A stretch of DNA of 45,858 bases from JANQIO01 sp036351375 (lineage in GTDB: Bacteria; Pseudomonadota; Gammaproteobacteria; Pseudomonadales; Halieaceae): positions 1-45,858 of the forward strand of contig JAZBOY010000294.1 in the NCBI GenBank assembly GCA_036351375.1. The letters run 5' to 3'. Both the position numbers and the translations under genes were made by a program. Under the pieces are notes generated by a model, which saw only the letters and a program-made list of their open reading frames with translations, was not told where the DNA came from and made no database searches. Below, in pieces: positions 26,257 to 33,494 of the stretch; positions within the stretch are counted from its first letter, which is position 1; every line of letters begins with the position of its first letter.

Positions 26257-27081
26257 TTATCTCGAGACATTGGCTAACCAGTATAGGCTTTGCATTGCCG
26301 ACATGGGGAAAGCGGAACCGTGGTCTGCCGATTCTATGACCTTGAACTCAATGTTGGCCTTTTGTGATTTCCTGGATTTTAGAAAACGGCTTAAGCCAAA
26401 AGCACTTTCAATGTGGTCGGACGCTTCATCGGACCCCACTGACAAAAAGACATTGACATCCAGTGATTCAGGGGTCGCCTGTGTGATCGGCTCATAGTCA
26501 TGCACAAAATCTCCACTAAACAAAGGCGCCGGGCTGCCGAGAATATAGTTCTGGAAGGTATTGGGTTGGGTCAAAAGTATGTAACTGCCAAACGTGCCGC
26601 TCACTGAGTAGCCAAAGTAGGTGCGCTTGGAAGGATCAGCTCTGTATCGGGACTCAACTTTCCTGAAGACGTCGTTCTGGAAGAAAGCAAGGTGGTCTTG
26701 AGCCTGACCGGTGGGGTGTTTGTAGTCTTTCCCAGTGTATTTATCAGGCATGTAGTCGCGCATGCGACTTTGCTGTACCGGTATGCCTTTCTCCCAGGAA
26801 ACTCCGACCAGAATGGCATCATTAACCAGGTATTCTATAGAGCCTGAGATGATTTCTATGTGCCAACGTGCATCCGCTACGTAGATAACCGGGTACATCT
26901 CGTCAGCATTGGTGTCGTAGTTTTCAGGCAGCTTGACGTACAGTTCGTAATCCCGGCCCGAGGCACTATCTTCTATCGGAATGACCTGAATGGCGGGAAT
27001 TTGAAATGGCTCAGCGTACGCAGTTGCTGCAAGCAACAGCAGCGATAAGAAAAGTATTCTGAAGATCAAAATATATCGTCC
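26257..27081 (-). CDS. Exported alpha/beta-hydrolase (putative esterase, Fes/IroE-like)
   Basis: A 274-residue secreted hydrolase. The nucleophile elbow is GYSVSG, a candidate acid is in VGSDEASDH, and the His is in SADHGSAFP near the C-terminus. I start it at TTG 27081, which has AGGA about 10 bases upstream and directly precedes a signal peptide (hydrophobic LFLSLLLLAATAYA, cleavage after YA). The open frame extends 60 codons further 5' through sequence that looks intergenic. Homologous putative esterases cleave acyl esters, including siderophore esters. No siderophore genes are near. Composition is AT-richer than the neighbours outside the 25.5-29.7 kb stretch. Confidence 0.85.
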   Translation of the reverse strand, partial: GRYILIFRILFLSLLLLAATAYAEPFQIPAIQVIPIEDSASGRDYELYVKLPENYDTNADEMYPVIYVADARWHIEIISGSIEYLVNDAILVGVSWEKGIPVQQSRMRDYMPDKYTGKDYKHPTGQAQDHLAFFQNDVFRKVESRYRADPSKRTYFGYSVSGTFGSYILLTQPNTFQNYILGSPAPLFSGDFVHDYEPITQATPESLDVNVFLSVGSDEASDHIESAFGLSRFLKSRKSQKANIEFKVIESADHGSAFPMSAMQSLYWLANVSR

Positions 27082-27317
27082 TATGGTCAGATAAAGCCCC
27101 GAGCAGGCATGCCCGACCTGAAGCGCAGCGAACGGCAAGAGACGCTGGCTATGGGCCATCTCGAAGACGCACATCGCTAACGTTGCCTTGAAACGCGTAA
27201 ACCTGGCTGCGACAAGATACGCTACGGAAAGATAGCCAAACGTGAGCATCACGCAGTGCACAACTCTCTTGGTTGGATCTCACGCTTTGATCTGCCACGC
27301 CCGTGATTCACACCTCT

Positions 27318-28037
27318 TCAGTATATCCCGGGGATCAACCGATAGCGCACGCGCCGTGTATAGTCTCCATAGCCTGGCAGCTCTTGCTGTAAAGTCTGGT
27401 CTTCAAGTACGGTCCTGATCACCGTGATGATTATCGCCACAGCTGCAGGAATCAGTGTCCAAAGTGAGCCCAGAGCAAGCACAATACCGAAGAGCGGAGG
27501 GATATTTCCAGCATAACCCGGATGCCGCACAAACCGGTATGGGCCACTGTCGCACAACACATGTCCTCGATCTTTCTGGATGCGCACGACGCTTGAGAAA
27601 TAGCGGTTCTCGGCAAATGCCCATGCAGCAAATGCGTATCCGAGCGAGATCAGAATGAAGCCAATCACGGAGAGCCATAGTGGAAGCTCTGGGGACCAGT
27701 TATAGCGGTAGTCCAGCCCCGCTACGATCACCATAGGAAATCCGACACTTAACGCCATCAGTGGGGCAAGCACTTTGTCCCAGGCCTTTGCGTTTTGGAT
27801 ACTTTCAATATTTTGCCTTTCGGCCATCAATCCAGGGTGCCGGCGTTCCGCCCAGATGCGCCCCCCGACACCGGCAGTAAAGATCAAGAACGAATAGAGC
27901 CATGCTTGCCACCAGCCAGAATCTCCGCCGCACACCAAGAGAGCCAATGGTATGAAAATGTACAGCACAATTAATCTGATCCACTGGGGAGAGGAGGCCG
28001 CTTGAGCTACTTTTGGATCATCTGCATTCGGTGACAT
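27318..28037 (-). CDS. Isoprenylcysteine carboxyl methyltransferase-family membrane protein
   Basis: A 239-residue integral membrane methyltransferase-like protein. The C-terminal motif GPYRFVRHPGYAGNIP is the SAM-binding element of the ICMT/PEMT group, followed by a conserved acidic LEDQTLQQELPGY. About five transmembrane helices are visible. The ATG at 28037 with TGGAG five bases before it is preferred to an upstream start at 28160, because the extra 41 residues look non-coding and very basic. The substrate is unknown; bacterial members methylate varied lipids or small molecules. It is the first gene after attC site 2 and may be a cassette whose own attC is lost. Confidence 0.85.
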   Translation of the reverse strand: MSPNADDPKVAQAASSPQWIRLIVLYIFIPLALLVCGGDSGWWQAWLYSFLIFTAGVGGRIWAERRHPGLMAERQNIESIQNAKAWDKVLAPLMALSVGFPMVIVAGLDYRYNWSPELPLWLSVIGFILISLGYAFAAWAFAENRYFSSVVRIQKDRGHVLCDSGPYRFVRHPGYAGNIPPLFGIVLALGSLWTLIPAAVAIIITVIRTVLEDQTLQQELPGYGDYTRRVRYRLIPGIY

Positions 28038-28236
28038 AACACTCCATAAGATCAGACGATTCTCATTGCTCGGCAGTTTTTGGGCCACAAGCGGACGGTC
28101 GGCGACATAGGGGCTCTGCCACTCCGTTTCAATCCGCCTGCGTCTGATCGTGAGCTTCACGGAACATCGTAAAGGGGGCCGAAGTAGAATATTTGGAACT
28201 CTGCAATGGCCACAATATTTCTACGCTGACCCCAAT

Positions 28237-28335
28237 ATCTAGCTGGGGTGCCCGGCCTGGAGCCTAGCGGAAGTTTGGGTGTCCCAGCGGAGCGTCCCGT
28301 CGAGCATAGCGAGCGCTTTGACCTGCGTGTTAGGG
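28237..28335 (-). repeat. Integron attC-like recombination site 2 (degenerate)
   Basis: About 99 bases directly after the stop codon of the PIN/NYN gene. On the minus strand it opens with CCCTAAC (28335-28329; consensus RYYYAAC) and ends with GCTAGAT (28243-28237; consensus GTTRRRY), each one base off consensus. The two ends are partly complementary. The interior is GC-rich with inverted CGCTCGC, GGGACGCTCCGCTGGGAC elements typical of attC stems. The changed second base of the core suggests reduced or lost activity. Confidence 0.6.
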
Positions 28336-28932
28336 CTAGTGCGGTAGTTTGTAGGTGACATTGCCATTAGCAACCTTGATGTACTGCCTTTGCTCAAGCT
28401 CCTTTACCAAGCCCGCTAACTGCTGCTCCGTAAGGTTCTCAGTGAACAACGAGTTGATTGTGTTGGAGAGGGTTTTAACCTTTCTTGGCCTCGCCTGACC
28501 ACGGCTGGCGAGGTTATTCACGATTGCCGACACCTTTTCATCATTGGATGTTGCAACGGAGAGCCTTAATACCGGAATTTCCGCGAGATCGCGTTCGCGC
28601 TGGATTCTAATTTTCTTGCTTTTGAGATGCTTGATGAGCGGATCGAAGCCAGTGTCACGCGAAATTATGTGGAAGTACGCGCCAGGATCTTTTGCTGCTA
28701 GTTCACCCACGTAGTAGGCAACGTGAAAATCGAGGGCATTTTTTCCTGTGCCTGTGATTTTTATGTACTGGGCAGCTTCGCCGAGTGCCTGCATGGCAGT
28801 AGCAAGGTCAAAGGGCACCTTGGTCTGATTGGCGCCAACGAACACCAGTACCTTAAACGGGTGATTTTGGAGCACATCGAGATTGCTAGGCTGGACATTC
28901 TCGAAATCAATCAGTACATAGTTAGTTGCCAA
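28336..28932 (-). CDS. PIN/NYN-like domain protein in an integron cassette
   Basis: A 198-residue protein beginning at TTG 28932, six bases after GGAGG; an ATG at 28977 lies inside the attC site and is unlikely. The N-terminal half is a PIN/NYN-type fold with the acidic set D9/E11/N12 (LIDFENV), D68 (NALDFHVAYYVGEL) and D93/D97 (ISRDTGFDPLI). These are the metal-binding positions of such ribonucleases. Residues about 130-198 are basic then helical, possibly a nucleic-acid-binding tail. It would act as a metal-dependent RNase in the cytoplasm. Location between two attC sites makes it a cassette gene. A defence or toxin role is inferred from context only. Confidence 0.85.
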   Translation of the reverse strand: MATNYVLIDFENVQPSNLDVLQNHPFKVLVFVGANQTKVPFDLATAMQALGEAAQYIKITGTGKNALDFHVAYYVGELAAKDPGAYFHIISRDTGFDPLIKHLKSKKIRIQRERDLAEIPVLRLSVATSNDEKVSAIVNNLASRGQARPRKVKTLSNTINSLFTENLTEQQLAGLVKELEQRQYIKVANGNVTYKLPH

Positions 28933-28958
28933 AAAAGGCCTCCGTTCCTTTTTTTTTG

Positions 28959-29022
28959 CCCTAACGCCTGGGCTCATGGGCGCGCAGCGAAGCGGAGTGC
29001 CCCTTGGGGCACATTGTTAAGT
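28959..29022 (-). repeat. Integron attC recombination site 1
   Basis: A 64-base site read on the minus strand. It starts with ACTTAAC (29022-29016, RYYYAAC) followed by AATG, and ends in GGCGTTAGGG (core 28965-28959, GTTRRR then G). The interior has a hairpin GTGCCCC-AA-GGGGCAC and a CCGCTTCGCTGCG element, then TGAGC before the right box, as in many environmental attC sites. The outer boxes are complementary over 5 of 7 bases. It sits 6 bases after the stop of one gene and 26 bases before the start of the next, exactly the cassette arrangement. Confidence 0.82.
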
Positions 29023-29028
29023 GTTTTT

Positions 29029-29670
29029 TCATCCGGGGCATCTTTGTGCGACGATACTTGATGCTTCCATTCTTTCAATTTTGCCATTCTGCTCAGTTAG
29101 CTTGAATAACTCGTCCGTCAGTGCGTAGCCGCAATCCAGCGCCTGCTGTAACAAAGTTGAGACTGAACAATCATTTAATATTTCTTTACCACTTTTATTC
29201 TGAGTAATTCGGTAGTCGTATGCTTTCGTTAAGCAAGAATCTAAAGGCGCAAAGATCTTTCCAACCAAATGAAATTCGATCATTGATTCAAAATCAGAGT
29301 ATTGTTTTTCTCCAAGAACATTGCGGACAAGCAGTAAGTTGGCCTGATGATCCCTGTTCCATTGAAAATAAGCTTCATCATACTGCCCCTTCCTTTTCAC
29401 AATCTCTTCTAGTGACACATCTCGTTTGAGCGATGAGGCTAGCAACTCAGCTCTAGAGCGCCTTTCGTATATGCGTTTTGCAAGATTCTGAACTGCAAGC
29501 TGATTGTTTTTTTGAACTTCCTTGATTTCTTCTATTTCTTTTAACGCTCTTTCTGTTTGTTTGGTTGAGTCACTCACTAGATTACCAAGCCAGAACAGCA
29601 ACAGCGGAGTGAGCACCGAAATAATCAGTTTTGATACTTCCAAGGAGTTCCAAATCTTCTCGTTACTCAT
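29029..29670 (-). CDS. Membrane-anchored coiled-coil protein of unknown function (cassette gene)
   Basis: A 213-residue protein with one N-terminal transmembrane helix (about residues 12-32), a charged coiled-coil stretch (about 36-75, KQTERALKEIEEIKEVQKN), and an all-helical C-terminal region with three cysteines. No known domain is recognised. It starts at ATG 29670, ten bases after a GTTAAGT core, and stops six bases before attC site 1, so the gene fills one integron cassette. It is visibly AT-richer than chromosomal neighbours, consistent with transfer. A sensor or anchor role is possible but unsupported. Confidence 0.82.
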   Translation of the reverse strand: MSNEKIWNSLEVSKLIISVLTPLLLFWLGNLVSDSTKQTERALKEIEEIKEVQKNNQLAVQNLAKRIYERRSRAELLASSLKRDVSLEEIVKRKGQYDEAYFQWNRDHQANLLLVRNVLGEKQYSDFESMIEFHLVGKIFAPLDSCLTKAYDYRITQNKSGKEILNDCSVSTLLQQALDCGYALTDELFKLTEQNGKIERMEASSIVAQRCPG

Positions 29671-29679
29671 GAGTCTTTC

Positions 29680-29686
29680 ACTTAAC
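29680..29686 (-). other. Integron core site (GTTAAGT) before the first cassette gene
   Basis: On the minus strand GTTAAGT fits GTTRRRY and stands nine bases ahead of the first cassette ATG, where the left recombination junction of a cassette belongs. A matching ACCTAAC box lies about 110 bases further upstream (near 29790), but the sequence between shows no convincing attC stem. It could be a decayed attC or an attI remnant. A seven-base match alone is weak; the position is what supports it. Confidence 0.5.
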
Positions 29687-30106
29687 AGCTATGTGTGTGT
29701 CCGGGGTGACATAACAATCCGGCGCGGTATGTTGATTTCATGTGCTTCATTGTTGGTGGAAAGCTGTTTCGAAACAAGGAGTTGGATGGGTTAGGTCGGA
29801 AGTCTTGGTGGGTAAGCGCGCCATTGGTGGAGGCTTGTCTTCCGAGTATCTGTAGTCTTGTGGTTGCGTTGCCTCGATAAACGATCGCTATATCAGTGAC
29901 TTACGCAGGCTTTTTCAGCGGGTTGTTCGCTGGATCCCTTTAACAATGGGCCGCATTTAGATCAGGCAGGTATGTGCCCCAGTAGGGCGTTACGGTGCTT
30001 CTCTGGATTCCCGCTTTCGCGGGAATGACGAGGGCGGTGCTGCGATGGCGAGTGTCAGGCAGGAGCGGCTGGCAAAACCGCGGTGGAGCCGTGCCGGTGC
30101 TCGGGG
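29687..30106. other. Intergenic stretch without a recognisable gene
   Basis: About 420 bases between the cassette region and the ABM gene. It holds no open frame that I would call, no integrase fragment I can recognise, a possible RYYYAAC box near 29790, a small CAGCG...CGCTG hairpin near 29917-29933, and the palindrome at 30007-30026. This is where an integron integrase and attI would be expected if the platform were intact. Confidence 0.7.
30007..30026. repeat. Perfect palindrome (ATTCCCGC-TTTC-GCGGGAAT)
   Basis: An eight-base stem with a four-base loop, embedded in CTCTGGATTCCC...GGGAATGACGA. This resembles the short intergenic palindromic repeats dispersed in many proteobacterial genomes. 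I see only one copy in the window. It lies downstream of the ABM gene and could also stabilise or end the efflux transcript, although no T-run follows on the minus strand. Confidence 0.7.
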
Positions 30107-30400
30107 CTAGGCTTTTGGTTCGGCCTCGAATATGCGCATCTGGGGTTGAGAAGTTGCCATCGTTTCTAGCTGCTGCACAAACTCGCCGGAGGCGGGTACC
30201 TGGAAGTGGGTTTGCAGGGCGGCCATGTCTTGCCACTCTTCGAAGAACACCAGGCGGTTGGGGTTTTCGGCGTCGATGTGCACGGCGTGGCTGATGCAGC
30301 CGGGTTCGGCGCGGGAGCGTTCCACGTGCTCAAGGGAGAGCTCCATGGCGTCCTCCCAGTGTTCCGGGTCGATCTCGATGGCGCCGTGCACGATGATCAT
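30107..30400 (-). CDS. Antibiotic biosynthesis monooxygenase (ABM) domain protein
   Basis: A 97-residue single ABM domain (dimeric alpha-beta barrel). Landmarks are ERSRAEPGCISHAVHID near residues 28-45 and LVFFEEWQDMAALQTHFQ near 50-67. Such proteins are cofactor-free oxygenases acting on quinols, or stress-related proteins like YgiN. Its ATG overlaps the TGA of the RND permease gene by four bases (ATGA), so it is made with the pump. Quinone or xenobiotic handling alongside efflux is a plausible inference. Confidence 0.88.
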   Translation of the reverse strand: MIIVHGAIEIDPEHWEDAMELSLEHVERSRAEPGCISHAVHIDAENPNRLVFFEEWQDMAALQTHFQVPASGEFVQQLETMATSQPQMRIFEAEPKA

Positions 30401-33400
30401 GAGGGGGTTACCAGGCCGGTGTCGGCGGGTGCGGTTTGTGGCTGTTCCTTCGCCTTTTCCTTGAGAAAGGGCAGGTAGAAGGTGGGCAGCACAAACAGGG
30501 TGAAGAGGGTGCCCACCAGCATGCCGGTGGTAATCACCAGGCCAATGGCGAAGCGGCTGGCAGAGCTGGCGCCGCTGGCCATTACCAGCGGCAGCACGCC
30601 GAGCACGGTGGCGAAGGTGGTCATCAGGATGGGGCGCAGGCGCAGGGCGGCGGCTTCCAGTACGGCCTTTCTGCGGTCCATACCTTCCTCCACCATGTGG
30701 TTGGCAAAATCGACAATGAGAATGCCGTGCTTGCTGATCAGGCCAATCAGGGTCAGCAGGCCTACCTGGGTGTAGATGTTGAGCGTGCCCACGCCCAGTG
30801 CCAGTGGCACTACGGCCCCGAAGATCGACATCGGCACTGCCACCAATACCACGAAGGGGTCGCGCAGGCTGTTGAACTGGGCGGCCAGTACCAGGTAGAT
30901 GAAAATCAGGGATACCGCGAACAAGACGCCAAAGCTTTCACTTTCCTGAATGAAGCGGCGAGACTCGCCCTCGTAGCCGGCACGGTAGCCTACCGGCGCC
31001 ACTTCTTTCAGCGCCTGTTGCAGGAACTCAAGCCCGGTGCCCAGCGAGTTCGGGGGCAATACAAAGCCCTGCACGGTCACGCTGTTGAGCTGCTGGTACT
31101 GGGTGAGGCTATTGGGTTCCACCCGCTGGTCCAGCTCGATGACGGTGGAGAGGGGCACAAGGTCACCCGACTCGGTGCGCAGGTAATAGCGCTCCAGCCA
31201 TTCCTTGGTGAGACGGAAACCGCGGTCAGCCTGCGGGATCACTTTGTAACTGCGGCCTTCCAGGCTGAAACGGTTGGCCTCCGCCTCACCCAGCATCACC
31301 TGCAGGGTATCGCCTATATCCTGCATAGTAATGCCCAGGCGCGCGGCCAGGTCGCGGTCTATCTTCACCCGCACCTCCGGGCGCGAGTAGCGCAGGCTCT
31401 TGTTCACAAAGGCGAACAGGCCGGATTCGCGCGCCTTCTGCAGCACCTGGTCAGAGACAGCATCCAGCGACGCGTAGTCGGCGGTGCTGGCAATCACGAA
31501 GTTCACTGGCAGGCCGGCGTCGGTGCCGGGCAGCGAGGGCCAACCGAAGGTGAAGATCTCCAGGCCGCTGATCTTGCCAAAGCCCGCCTGCAGGTCGGCC
31601 TGCACCTGCTTCTGGCTGCGCTCGCGCTCACTCCAGGGCAGCAGTTCTACGCCGCCGAACACCTGGCCGGGGCTGTTCACTTGCCAGGAGTGGCTTACCT
31701 CGGGCACCTGTTTCCACGTCGCCACCATCTCGTCGAGAAAGTAGTTCACATAGTCCACGCTGGCGTAGTCAGGTGGAGTGGCCACGATAAACAGGCTGCC
31801 GTTGTCTTCTTCCGGCGCCAGTTCCTTCTGGGCGATGGCAAACAGCACCGGCAGGCTGAGCAGAATGACAAAGGCAAACACCAGCACCGCGCCGCGATTG
31901 TTGAGGCATTTTTCCAGCAGCGCCTGGTAGCCGTCATGCAGCGCTTCAAAGCGCGCGTCCAGCCAGTCGGCGGCGGCGCCCTGGTGGTCGTGGTCCTTGA
32001 GGAGATATGCGCACATCATCGGGCTGAGGGTGAGCGCGACGATGCCAGACACCACCACCGCGCCCGCCAGCGTCAGGGCAAATTCGCTGAACAGCACGCC
32101 GGTCAGGCCGCCCAGGAAACCGATGGGGGCGTATACCGCGGCCAGGGTCAGGGTCATGGCGACCACCGGCAGGGCGACTTCCCGTGCACCCTGGATGGCG
32201 GCGTCGAAAGGCTGCATGCCTTCCTCGATATGGCGGTGCACGTTTTCCACCACTACGATGGCGTCATCCACCACCAGGCCGATGGCAATCACCAGGGCCA
32301 GCAGGGTGAGCAGGTTGATGGAGAAACCCAGGCTCCACACCATGAACAGCACGCCCACCAGCGACAGCGGTATGGCCACCAGCGGAATCAGCACCACCCG
32401 CAAGGAGCCGAGGAAAAGCAAGATCACCAGGATCACAATCACCCCGGCCTCGACGATGGTGGTGGCCACCTCGTTGAGTGCTTCCTGGATGAAGATGCTG
32501 GCGTCGGAGTCGTAGAACACCTCGAGATCGGCGGGCATTCCTGCCGACAGCCGGGGCATGGTGCTCTTCACACGCTCGGCCACTTCCAGCGGGTTGGCGC
32601 CGGGGGCGGGTGTAATCGACAGGAACACCGTGTCGCGGCCGCTGGAGAAGGTGGCGGAGTCGTAGTTGGCGCTGGCCAGGTCAAGGTCGGCCACGTCAGC
32701 CAGGCGCACGCGGCGCTCCTCGTCCTGGCGCACCACGATGCCCTCGAAGTCCTCGGCGCGCTGCATGTCGGTTTCGGCATCCACGCTGGCGCTCACCAGG
32801 GCGCCGCGGGTCGTGCCCGAGGCGGAGATCACGTTCTGCTCGCGAATCGCATCGGTCACGTCGGTAGCGGTGACGCCGAAGGCGGCCATGCGCGCCGGGT
32901 CCAGCCAGACCCGCATGGCGAATTCGCGATTGCCCAGCACCTTGGCCTCGCCCACGCCTTCCAGGGTGGAAAGCTCCGGCTGGATGTTGCGGCGCACATA
33001 GTCGGTAATCTGCTGTATCGACATCTGGTCGCTGAGGAAGGCCATGTACATCATGGCGTCGTCACCAAAGGTGTTGGTGACGATCGGGTCTTCCACTTCT
33101 CGCGGCAGCTCGAACTTGGCTTCGTTGACCTTGGCGATCACCTCGGTCATCACCTGGGTGGCGTCTTCCCCCAGGCGCACCTGCACGGCAATGCGTGAAC
33201 GGCCCGGGTCGCTGGTGGAGGTGAGGTACTCAACGCCTTCCGCCGCGGCGATGCGGCGCTGCAGCGGGTCGGTCACAAAACCCTGCACGGTGCGGGCGCT
33301 GGCGCCGGGGTAGGAGGTATTCACCACGATCAGGCTCTTCTCCACATCGGGGAACTGCCGCACCTGCAGCTGCGCCATCGACTGCAGGCCCAGCATCAGC

Positions 33401-33462
33401 AGCAGGGCGCTCACCACAATGGCCAGCACCGGTCGCTTGATGAAGATGTCGGTAAATCGCAT
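30397..33462 (-). CDS. RND-family multidrug efflux permease
   Basis: A 1021-residue inner-membrane proton/drug antiporter of the HAE1 (AcrB/MexF-like) group. The first helix follows MRFTDIFIKRPVLAIVVSALLLML, the central repeat of twelve helices is complete, and LALVIAIGLVVDDAIVVVENVHRHIEEG carries the helix-4 aspartates of proton relay. The ATG at 33462 is preceded by GAGG; a longer frame to 33483 lacks a site. It is 32 bases downstream of the adaptor gene. No TolC-type outer-membrane gene is in the window, so the pump must use one encoded elsewhere. Confidence 0.96.
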   Translation of the reverse strand: MRFTDIFIKRPVLAIVVSALLLMLGLQSMAQLQVRQFPDVEKSLIVVNTSYPGASARTVQGFVTDPLQRRIAAAEGVEYLTSTSDPGRSRIAVQVRLGEDATQVMTEVIAKVNEAKFELPREVEDPIVTNTFGDDAMMYMAFLSDQMSIQQITDYVRRNIQPELSTLEGVGEAKVLGNREFAMRVWLDPARMAAFGVTATDVTDAIREQNVISASGTTRGALVSASVDAETDMQRAEDFEGIVVRQDEERRVRLADVADLDLASANYDSATFSSGRDTVFLSITPAPGANPLEVAERVKSTMPRLSAGMPADLEVFYDSDASIFIQEALNEVATTIVEAGVIVILVILLFLGSLRVVLIPLVAIPLSLVGVLFMVWSLGFSINLLTLLALVIAIGLVVDDAIVVVENVHRHIEEGMQPFDAAIQGAREVALPVVAMTLTLAAVYAPIGFLGGLTGVLFSEFALTLAGAVVVSGIVALTLSPMMCAYLLKDHDHQGAAADWLDARFEALHDGYQALLEKCLNNRGAVLVFAFVILLSLPVLFAIAQKELAPEEDNGSLFIVATPPDYASVDYVNYFLDEMVATWKQVPEVSHSWQVNSPGQVFGGVELLPWSERERSQKQVQADLQAGFGKISGLEIFTFGWPSLPGTDAGLPVNFVIASTADYASLDAVSDQVLQKARESGLFAFVNKSLRYSRPEVRVKIDRDLAARLGITMQDIGDTLQVMLGEAEANRFSLEGRSYKVIPQADRGFRLTKEWLERYYLRTESGDLVPLSTVIELDQRVEPNSLTQYQQLNSVTVQGFVLPPNSLGTGLEFLQQALKEVAPVGYRAGYEGESRRFIQESESFGVLFAVSLIFIYLVLAAQFNSLRDPFVVLVAVPMSIFGAVVPLALGVGTLNIYTQVGLLTLIGLISKHGILIVDFANHMVEEGMDRRKAVLEAAALRLRPILMTTFATVLGVLPLVMASGASSASRFAIGLVITTGMLVGTLFTLFVLPTFYLPFLKEKAKEQPQTAPADTGLVTPS

Positions 33463-33494
33463 GGCGCTACCTCGACTACTCAAGTCTCGTCTGA

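Noticed and set aside
27175..27285. Third attC site between the ICMT and esterase genes
   Set aside because: ATCCAAC and CGTTAGC are present, yet only about four of seven outer-box bases pair and the core has a pyrimidine at an R position. Kept as a hint only.
29700..29800. A complete attC or attI upstream of the first cassette gene
   Set aside because: Boxes ACCTAAC and GTTAAGT exist about 110 bases apart, but the inner arms do not pair convincingly, so only the core was reported.
29687..30106. Integron integrase or transposase remnant
   Set aside because: No frame shows tyrosine-recombinase or DDE motifs.
30436..33198. 920-codon open frame on the plus strand
   Set aside because: It is antisense to the RND permease in a high-GC gene. 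The product is His/Gln/Gly-rich with no domain, as expected of a shadow frame.
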